Assembly (NCBI RefSeq): GCF_900101115.1
Contig: NZ_FNFU01000001.1
Span: forward strand, 1-64,000
From: Cryobacterium psychrotolerans
GTDB lineage: Bacteria > Actinomycetota > Actinomycetes > Actinomycetales > Microbacteriaceae
DNA: 64,000 bases
Reading direction: 5' to 3'
The notes beneath the pieces are model-generated. The model made no database searches. It was not told where the DNA came from and saw only the letters and a list, made by a program, of their open reading frames with translations. Each line of letters starts with the position of its first letter. The first letter of the stretch is position 1. A program made the translations under genes and the position numbers. Positions 55,930 to 62,091 of the stretch are shown one piece after another.

Positions 55930-56826
55930 ATGGCAACAAATGTGGACACCATGCGGCACCGTTTTGCGGCGCAAGCGGTCATCGAGGAGCTGCTGCGCGT
56001 GCAGGGCGATGTTCCGCCGCGCACGACGCTCGCCCGAGTGTTCGGCCAGTCGCCGCTGGGCGCCGACAGCGTGCCCTGGTACCTCGGCGCGAAGGGGGAG
56101 CGGGCCGTGGGGTCGCTCCTCGAGTCGCTGCCGCCGGAGTGGGCCGTCTTCCACGCGCTGCCGGTGGGCGGGAGGGGCTCCGACATCGACCATGTCGTCG
56201 TCGGCCCGGCGGGGGTCTTCACCATCAATACCAAGCACCACCGCGGCCAGTCCGTGTGGGTCGCGGGCCGAAGCCTTCTGGTGTCCGGCCGCAAGACCCG
56301 CTACATCCGTGACGCCGAACTCGAGGCCGAGCGAGTCACCGGGCTCGTTCGGCAGCGGATGCCGCGGAGCGCGCCGGCCCGCCCCGTCGTGGCGTTCGTC
56401 GGCCCGAAGCAGCTGAGCATCCGGGAGAAGCCCGCATCCGTGGCGGTCATCGACGCGCGCCACCTGCGGCGCTGGCTGCTGAGCCTTCCACCGACCCTCG
56501 CCTGGCCGGAGCGGATGGAGATCACGGCCGTCGTCGACAACCCCGCGAGCTGGCGCAGGCCGCCCGTGACCGTGCCGGGGCCCGTCGTGTCGTCGGTGCG
56601 GTCGTCGCCGTCGCAATTGTCGTCGCAGCGCTCCAGCGATTCGTCGCCGTCGTACCGGGCCTCGGCGGAGCCGGCTGACGACCCCATGGCCCGGTTTACC
56701 GCGCTCGACGCGGATGTTCGCGCCGCGCGCCTGCGCCGCGCACTCTGGGTGCTGCTCGGTGTTGTGACGGCGGCGGCCATGGCCCTCGAGGTGCTGCAGC
56801 TGTTCGCAGGGCTGCTTGCCGGTTAG
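55930..56826 (+). CDS. NERD-domain protein with C-terminal membrane helix
   Basis: 298 residues. The NERD core parallels the short paralogue at 53475: YLGAKGERAVGSLLESLPPE, WAVFHALPVGGRGSDIDHVV and VGPAGVFTINTKHHRGQSV. After residue 190 comes a Ser-rich linker (SSPSQLSSQRSSDSSPSYRA). A single transmembrane helix (ALWVLLGVVTAAAMALEVLQ) closes the protein, so the nuclease-like domain would face the cytoplasm at the membrane. GGGAGGGAGAG precedes the ATG. Confidence 0.82.
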   Translation: MATNVDTMRHRFAAQAVIEELLRVQGDVPPRTTLARVFGQSPLGADSVPWYLGAKGERAVGSLLESLPPEWAVFHALPVGGRGSDIDHVVVGPAGVFTINTKHHRGQSVWVAGRSLLVSGRKTRYIRDAELEAERVTGLVRQRMPRSAPARPVVAFVGPKQLSIREKPASVAVIDARHLRRWLLSLPPTLAWPERMEITAVVDNPASWRRPPVTVPGPVVSSVRSSPSQLSSQRSSDSSPSYRASAEPADDPMARFTALDADVRAARLRRALWVLLGVVTAAAMALEVLQLFAGLLAG

Positions 56827-56917
56827 TGCTGCAGGCCGGTGGTGCTGCGTGCCGGTCAGTGCTGCTGGCCGGGCTGCTTGCTGGGTGGTGCTGCTGGCCG
56901 GTACGGCTGCGTGCCGG

Positions 56918-57613
56918 TTAGTCCGGAATGCGGCAGGGCGAGGGCAGGGCCGACCGGCAGGCATTCTTCGCCGGGAGCTCATCCAGCAGGGTCATCGCTG
57001 AGCCGCCGATGGCCGCGCCGGCCGCGTCGATGATCGTGCCACGCGTGCCGATGGCCGTGCCGATGACCGTGCGTTCGGCGATGATCGGGGGCGCCACGCG
57101 CGCCGTGTCGATGGTGGTTTCGGCCGGGGGAGCGGGGGCTGCCGTCGCCGATTCCGATTCCGACGCCGAGTCTGACGACGCCGCCGCCGAGTCTGACGCC
57201 GAGGCCGGTTCGGCTCTCGAACCCTCGGCCGTTTCCGGGGACGCGGCACTGGAGGAGCTGTTCGCTGCCAGGTCCAGGTCGTCGTCACCGGGGTGCGAGA
57301 GCGCCGCCCCGAACGAGGTGAGGATCAGGCAGGCCGCGAGGGACGCGGCGGCGACCCCGGGGGACGGGAGGAGCGCCCAGCTGCGTCGTCCCGTGAGCAG
57401 GGCGTAGCTGGCCGTGACCAGCCCGGTCACGCCGACCACGAGGAGGAAACCGGCCGGTCCGCCGGTGAGTAGTCCGACCATCGCCAGGTACAGGGCGCTG
57501 CCGCCGAGCACCCACGTGCTCGCGGGCGGGTGGGCGCGGCGAACGCGCCGGGCGCTGCGTGCGCTGCGTGCGCTGCGTGCGTGCCGGCCGGCTCCGGGAG
57601 CGGGAGCGGTCAC
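56918..57613 (-). CDS. membrane protein, probably truncated HNH-type exported nuclease
   Basis: 231 residues from GTG 57613, overlapping the DUF2510 stop (GTGA). After a repetitive N-terminus (ARSARSARSARR) come three membrane segments (STWVLGGSALYLAMVGLLTG, FLLVVGVTGLVTASYALLTG and AAASLAACLILTSFGAALS). A Ser/Ala-rich stretch follows, then SAMTLLDELPAK. In related actinobacterial proteins a segment like LLxxLPVKGRAPKTGY opens an HNH (DUF1524) nuclease domain. Here the frame ends after 16 unrelated residues. I infer loss of the nuclease domain, next to the repetitive stretch at 56823-56930. Confidence 0.5.
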   Translation of the reverse strand: MTAPAPGAGRHARSARSARSARRVRRAHPPASTWVLGGSALYLAMVGLLTGGPAGFLLVVGVTGLVTASYALLTGRRSWALLPSPGVAAASLAACLILTSFGAALSHPGDDDLDLAANSSSSAASPETAEGSRAEPASASDSAAASSDSASESESATAAPAPPAETTIDTARVAPPIIAERTVIGTAIGTRGTIIDAAGAAIGGSAMTLLDELPAKNACRSALPSPCRIPD

Positions 57614-57807
57614 GGGCGGCCCCGGTCCGCGATCACGGTCGCATTCGTGATGTGCGACACGGCCGGGATGTCGGCGCCGGAACCGGCGAGACCGTCCCCC
57701 TCGGCCACTCGAACCTTGCGCTGTTCCGACCAGCTGACGCCGTTCCACCAGCGAACCTGCCGGCCGTTTTCCGGGTTTGGATACCAGCCTGGGTTCGGAA
57801 TAGTCAC
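57610..57807 (-). CDS. DUF2510 small protein
   Basis: 65 residues from GTG 57807 with AAGGA 8 nt upstream. The sequence IPNPGWYPNPENGRQVRWWN, then GVSWSEQR, is the DUF2510 motif, a short Trp-rich module usually at the cytoplasmic N-terminus of actinobacterial membrane proteins. The C-terminal 35 residues are not conserved-looking. Since the next gene starts in another frame with no DUF2510 of its own, the pair may be one gene split by a frameshift. Confidence 0.65.
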   Translation of the reverse strand: MTIPNPGWYPNPENGRQVRWWNGVSWSEQRKVRVAEGDGLAGSGADIPAVSHITNATVIADRGRP

Positions 57808-58000
57808 AGGTGTGTCCTTCGTTTGGGGCGGCGGTGCCCCTCCGAGCCTAGAAGCTGAGGGAGAATCACGCAGCCCCCACATCGGGTACCCCCGACGCCT
57901 CCGCCCTTCGCCACGGACCTCTGCAGGGAGTTGCTGTGCGTCCGCAAGGGATTTACCGTGATGCCACGACTTTCGATTCCACGTTCGGGGTAACGGAAAG

Positions 58001-58006
58001 TAGGCT
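58001..58006 (+). promoter_or_regulatory. -10 box of the EEP-family gene
   Basis: TAGGCT, 32 nt before the GTG at 58039, in a 231-bp divergent gap that shows no other gene. Confidence 0.4.
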
Positions 58007-58038
58007 GTTCCTGCCCCTCGAACTGGAACGGATCTGTC

Positions 58039-58773
58039 GTGAAGGTCATCAGCTACAACCTGCGCAAGCACAGCGCGATCGGTGAACTCATCGCGCTGGT
58101 CGAGCGCTACGAGCCCGACCTCCTCTGCCTGCAGGAGTGCGACACCCTCGACATCCCCGACGAAATCGGGCTGCTGCACCTGGCCGACTCGACCACGCGC
58201 AACCGGCTCGGCCTCGCCATCTACTACCGCAAGGACCGCTTCACGGCGGTCGAGACGCAAACCTTCGCGTTGAAAAAGTCACTGCACGACCGCGTGCTCA
58301 CGCCGGCGCACGAGCGCCTGATCGGCACCCGCCTGATCGACGATGTGGCCCAGCGGGAGCTGGTCGTGGCATCCTTCCACGCTGCCCCGCTGACAGCCTT
58401 GAACTCGTTGCGGCGCAACCAGATCCGGTCCGCCCACGAGGAACTGCACACCCTCGGGCCGGGACTGCCGACCCTCATGGTGGGCGACTACAACTACCCG
58501 ATGTTCAAGGACCACCTCAGCGCCCACGTGAAGAAGTCGGGCTACGACCTCACCCTGAGCGACAGCAGGACCTACACGCGCTACAAGTTCTTCCGCGGAC
58601 ACTTCGACCTGGCGACATCCATCGGCCTCACCATCGACAACGTGGAGACCCTGCCCAGCGGCACCTCTGACCACATGCCGATCCTGGTGACCTCGACGTA
58701 CACGCACGAGAGCACCGTGACCCTGCCGGATGCCGCCCCCACGCCGGGCGCTGCCGGCGACTTCAGCATCTAG
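58039..58773 (+). CDS. endonuclease/exonuclease/phosphatase-family protein
   Basis: 244 residues starting at GTG 58039 directly with the fold's first strand (KVISYNLRKHSAIGELIALV). Metal and catalytic residues: Glu in DLLCLQECDTLD, Asp-Asn in TLMVGDYNYPMF and the terminal SGTSDHMPILVTS. This superfamily cleaves phosphodiesters in DNA, lipids or nucleotides. The protein has no signal peptide. The substrate is unknown. Confidence 0.85.
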   Translation: MKVISYNLRKHSAIGELIALVERYEPDLLCLQECDTLDIPDEIGLLHLADSTTRNRLGLAIYYRKDRFTAVETQTFALKKSLHDRVLTPAHERLIGTRLIDDVAQRELVVASFHAAPLTALNSLRRNQIRSAHEELHTLGPGLPTLMVGDYNYPMFKDHLSAHVKKSGYDLTLSDSRTYTRYKFFRGHFDLATSIGLTIDNVETLPSGTSDHMPILVTSTYTHESTVTLPDAAPTPGAAGDFSI

Positions 58774-58810
58774 CTGCCGCCCGCCAGCCCTGCCCAGCCA
58801 GCCCAGCCCG

Positions 58811-58870
58811 CTGAGTTGCGGACAAACACCCTTCATTTCGAAAACGAAGGTACTTTCTCCGCAAGTGAAC
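58811..58870. repeat. palindrome family A, copy 4
   Basis: CTGAGTTGCGGACAAA...CCCTTCATTT and its partner GAAGGTACTTTCTCCGCAAG. It lies 37 bp after the EEP-family gene stop. Confidence 0.85.
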
Positions 58871-58895
58871 ACGCGGGCGGGGGCCGCAGCCGCCG

Positions 58896-58909
58896 TACAC
58901 TGTGTCGGG
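58896..58909 (+). promoter_or_regulatory. -10 box of a leaderless promoter
   Basis: TACACT at 58896-58901 plus 8 nt precedes the ATG at 58910. Confidence 0.5.
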
Positions 58910-60526
58910 ATGATTGAGCAATCGAATTCCGGGCCATCGAAGTCCGGACCACCGACATCCGAGCCCGACAACGTGATCGACCTCGAGGACGCCAGACGGC
59001 GCTTCCTGGCCGCAGCGGCCGACAGCGACGCCGACTCGATGCAGCAGGCGATGCAGGATGCCTCGCGCGCCCGCCGCGACCGGCCGAAGAAGCCGCTGCC
59101 CCTGCTGACACCGCCCGCAACGCCCGTGCGCTTCCGTGTGCGCGTTGATCTCGTCGACTCGAAACCTCCGATCTGGCGTCGGTTGAGCCTGCCCTCGAAC
59201 CTGGCCCTCGACCGGCTGCACGACGTGCTGCAAACCGCGTTCGGCTGGACCAACAGCCACCTGCACCAGTTCACGCTCACCGACGACCCGCACGGAGAGG
59301 AGACGGTGGGCATCCTCACCCCGTTCGACGTGGAAGAGGGCGACGTGGGCGTGCTCGAGAGCGAGCTGCGGCTCGACCAGTTCCTCGCGAGCACGGGCGA
59401 CACCCTGCGCTACACCTACGATTTCGGCGACAACTGGGAACACACGGTCACCCTCGAAGCGGTCGAAGCGGTCGAAGCGGTCGAAGCGGCCGAGCCGCCC
59501 AAGGCCGGCGCGCCGACGGATGCCACCGTCCGCTGCCTTGCCGGACGGCGCCTGGGGCCGCCGGAGGACATCGGCGGAATGCACAGCTACGAGCAAGTCC
59601 TGGCGGCGGCGTTGAACCCGCGCGACCCGGCCTACTCGGACCTGATCGAGACGATCGCCTACCACGACCTGTTCAGCGTCACGGACGACATCGACCTCGA
59701 CGCGATCAACCGGGGTCTCGACCGCCTCGCCGGAGCGGATGCCGCCCTGGCCTGGCTGCGCGCCAGCCGCGGAGGGGCCGGTTCGCCGATTGCGGACCTG
59801 ATCGCGAGAGTCGGCGAGGAGGCTCAGCGCTACCTTGCCGGTTTCGTGGCCAGTGCCCGCCTGATGGAGCCGCTCGAGATCGATGAGGCAGCGGCGGAGT
59901 CGGCGACGCTCGTCATCCGCACCTTCCTGCGGCACGTCGGCGACGGCCTCCAGCTCAGCAAGGCCGGATTCCTGCAGCCTGCGGCCGTGATCGCGCTGAT
60001 GGCGGAGCTCGATCCGGACAAGAAGGCGTACGGCAAGGCGAATCGCGAGGCCAACACGCGGCCGCTGCTCGATCTGCGCCAGACCGTGACGGAGCTCGGC
60101 CTGGTGCGGAAACGCAACGGCATGTTGCTTCCGACGAAGCTCGGGCTGGCTGTGCGCGAGTCGCCGCTCGCGCTGTGGCGCCACATCGCCTCCCGGCTTC
60201 CGGTGGAGCGCCAAGAGCAGGCAAGCGATGCCGCCCTCCTGCTGCTGCTGCTGGTCGCGGCCGGGGAAGTGGGGTCTTTCATCGCCCTCGGCAAGTCACT
60301 GGATCTGGTCAGCGCCGTGGCCGGCATGCAGCTCGAAGGCAACGGCCGCTACGGGAACGGGTCCGCGGTCTACAAGCCGCGGCATACCCGGGAGGCGCTC
60401 GAGTGGGCGGCTTCGGGCACGCTGGCGGATCCGCGACCGTTCCGGGTGCAGATGTACGCGCCCAGCCGCCTCGACTCGATCGGCGCACAGACCCTCGCCC
60501 GCGCCGCACTCACGCCCGGGCGCTGA
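58910..60526 (+). CDS. plasmid pRiA4b ORF-3-like protein
   Basis: 538 residues. The IS1096/pRiA4b ORF-3 domain (about 70-235) is clear: VRVDLVDSKPPIWRRLSLPS, LDRLHDVLQTAFGWTNSHLH, QFTL and YTYDFGDNWEHTVTLEAVEA, ending with GMHSYEQVLAAALNPRDPAY. A VEAVEAVEAAE repeat sits inside it. The C-terminal 250 residues are helical and of unknown fold. This domain is frequent near mobile elements but its function is not established. Leaderless start. Confidence 0.8.
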   Translation: MIEQSNSGPSKSGPPTSEPDNVIDLEDARRRFLAAAADSDADSMQQAMQDASRARRDRPKKPLPLLTPPATPVRFRVRVDLVDSKPPIWRRLSLPSNLALDRLHDVLQTAFGWTNSHLHQFTLTDDPHGEETVGILTPFDVEEGDVGVLESELRLDQFLASTGDTLRYTYDFGDNWEHTVTLEAVEAVEAVEAAEPPKAGAPTDATVRCLAGRRLGPPEDIGGMHSYEQVLAAALNPRDPAYSDLIETIAYHDLFSVTDDIDLDAINRGLDRLAGADAALAWLRASRGGAGSPIADLIARVGEEAQRYLAGFVASARLMEPLEIDEAAAESATLVIRTFLRHVGDGLQLSKAGFLQPAAVIALMAELDPDKKAYGKANREANTRPLLDLRQTVTELGLVRKRNGMLLPTKLGLAVRESPLALWRHIASRLPVERQEQASDAALLLLLLVAAGEVGSFIALGKSLDLVSAVAGMQLEGNGRYGNGSAVYKPRHTREALEWAASGTLADPRPFRVQMYAPSRLDSIGAQTLARAALTPGR

Positions 60527-60662
60527 GCCCCCACGCTGGCCGTACGCTGTCGCCAGGGAACGCCTTCCGGGCATCCGTTTTCCCGGGCAGAATGAGCGCG
60601 AACCGAGCGGCGCCGCGACAGCGTCGCAGCCACGCGCGGTTCCGGTGCGAGGGGAGTTGTGG

Positions 60663-61175
60663 ATGCTGTCGTCAGACCTGCTGATTGACGCGTTCGACCG
60701 GGTGTCGGGCGTCGTGCATGCGGTGCTGCAGGATGCCGGTCCGGGGGTGCTCGGTTACCGGCCCGACCCGGAGGCGAACACGATCGCCTGGCTGGTCTGG
60801 CACCTGGCCCGCATCCAGGACGCGCAGATCGCGCCCCTCATCGGGGAGGAACAGGTCTGGACCGCCGACGGATGGTCGGTGAGGTTCGCGTTGCCGTTCG
60901 GGCCCAGCGCCACGGGGTACGGGCACACGGCCGACGAGGTCGCGGCCGTGCGGTCGAGCGCCGAGCTGCTGGGCGGGTACTTCGACGCCGTGCATGCCCG
61001 CACGATCGCGTACCTGCCGACCCTGGCCGAGGCGGATTTCGCGCGGGTGGTCGACCGCGGGTGGAACCCGCCGGTCACGGTCGCGGTGCGCCTGGTCAGC
61101 ATCATCGCCGACGACCTGGAGCACGCGGGCCAGGCCGCCTATGTGCGCGGGCTCGCGATGCGCGCCGACCTCTGA
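60663..61175 (+). CDS. DinB-like (DUF664) protein
   Basis: 170 residues; GAGGGGAG lies 8 nt before the ATG. The four-helix DinB layout is seen: RVSGVVHAVLQDAGPGVLGY, TIAWLVWHLARIQDAQIAPL (metal-ligand His in WHLAR) and the final SIIADDLEHAGQAAYVRGLA. Family members include thiol-dependent transferases and isomerases. Mycothiol as cofactor is likely in an actinobacterium but the reaction is unknown. Confidence 0.82.
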   Translation: MLSSDLLIDAFDRVSGVVHAVLQDAGPGVLGYRPDPEANTIAWLVWHLARIQDAQIAPLIGEEQVWTADGWSVRFALPFGPSATGYGHTADEVAAVRSSAELLGGYFDAVHARTIAYLPTLAEADFARVVDRGWNPPVTVAVRLVSIIADDLEHAGQAAYVRGLAMRADL

Positions 61176-61248
61176 GCCCGCCGAGCTCTGAGCCCGCCGA
61201 GCCTTTACGCCGACGAGCTCTGAACCCTGGGTCCGGCGGATGTGCCAG

Positions 61249-61324
61249 CGGGTTTCCCGGCGGACCTCCCGGCGGGCCTCCCGGCGGATCTCCCGGCGGA
61301 TCTCCCGGCGGATCTCCCGGCGGA
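61249..61324. repeat. 12-bp tandem repeat CGGATCTCCCGG, 6 copies
   Basis: Six consecutive 12-mers; each unit is itself nearly palindromic (CCGG...CCGG). They lie just upstream of the membrane protein promoter. Confidence 0.92.
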
Positions 61325-61339
61325 GGACCGTCCAGCCCC

Positions 61340-61353
61340 TAGAATCCTGAGCC
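61340..61353 (+). promoter_or_regulatory. -10 box of a leaderless promoter
   Basis: TAGAAT at 61340-61345 plus 8 nt precedes the ATG at 61354. Confidence 0.55.
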
Positions 61354-61734
61354 ATGACGACGATCGCGGTGTACCTGTTTTGCGCCCTGCTGGCCGCGCT
61401 TGCCGTGTTCCAGATCCTGCTGATTGCCGGCGCGCCCCTCGGCCGCTTCGCGTGGGGCGGCCAGAACCGCGTTCTGCCTGCTCGACTGCGCTGGGGGAGC
61501 GTTGTGTCGATCCTGCTCTATGCGGCCTTCGCCTTCGTCGCGTTCGAACGCGTGGGCCTGATCGACCTCATCCCGAGCGACGGCTTCATCGCCGTGCTGA
61601 TGTGGGTGATCGCCGGATACCTGCTGCTCGGCGTGGTGATGAACTTCGTCTCGCGCAGCCGGCCCGAGCGGTACACGATGGGCCCGCTCGCCCTGGTCCT
61701 CGGTGTGCTCGCGGTGATCATCGCGGCGAGCTAG
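61354..61734 (+). CDS. small four-helix membrane protein
   Basis: 126 residues with four hydrophobic segments: AVYLFCALLAALAVFQILLI, VSILLYAAFAFVAFERVGLI, FIAVLMWVIAGYLLLGVVMN and LALVLGVLAVIIAAS. Between TM1 and TM2 is the loop GRFAWGGQNRVLPARLRWGS. TM3-loop-TM4 carries NFVSRSRPERYTMGP. It resembles a widespread uncharacterised bacterial membrane protein type; function unknown. Confidence 0.75.
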   Translation: MTTIAVYLFCALLAALAVFQILLIAGAPLGRFAWGGQNRVLPARLRWGSVVSILLYAAFAFVAFERVGLIDLIPSDGFIAVLMWVIAGYLLLGVVMNFVSRSRPERYTMGPLALVLGVLAVIIAAS

Positions 61735-61800
61735 TTCCCCGGACGTCGCGCCTGCCGCGAGCCGCCCCGGTCCCGTCCCGCGTCCCGTCCCGCGCGCCTG

Positions 61801-61880
61801 CCCACCCGCGCGCGCGCCTGCCCACCCGCGCGCCCGCCTGCCCACCCGCGCGCCCGCCTGCCCACCCGCGCGCTCGCCCA
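61801..61880. repeat. 20-bp tandem repeat, 4 copies
   Basis: CCCACCCGCGCGCCCGCCTG units at 61801, 61821, 61841 and 61861 (the last diverging). Confidence 0.92.
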
Positions 61881-61885
61881 CCCAA

Positions 61886-61944
61886 TTGAGTTGCGGAGAA
61901 AGTACCTTCCCGCGGCAAACGAAGGTACTTTCCCCGCAACTCAA
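61886..61944. repeat. palindrome family A, copy 5 (best conserved)
   Basis: Arms 61886-61909 and 61921-61944 pair at 23 of 24 positions (TTGAGTTGCGGAGAAAGTAC at left), with an 11-nt loop. It defines the family consensus. Confidence 0.93.
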
Positions 61945-62091
61945 CCCTGAGGGGCGACGCACAGCCAGCAGACGCGCAGACGCGCAGACGCGCAGACCGC
62001 AGAACGAATCGCGCCCACAACTCCCGCCCATGTCGGTGGTGGGCCGTAGCCTCTACCCAAGACGCTCCACCCTGGCCGAAAGGGGACGGCA

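Larger units (their letters stand above)
61735..62091. other. 357-bp intergenic region
   Basis: It contains the 20-bp tandem repeat, palindrome A5, a GCAGACGC repeat (61967-61998) and a TAGCCT -10 (62047-62052) with AAAGGGGA ahead of the last gene. No gene was seen. Confidence 0.65.
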
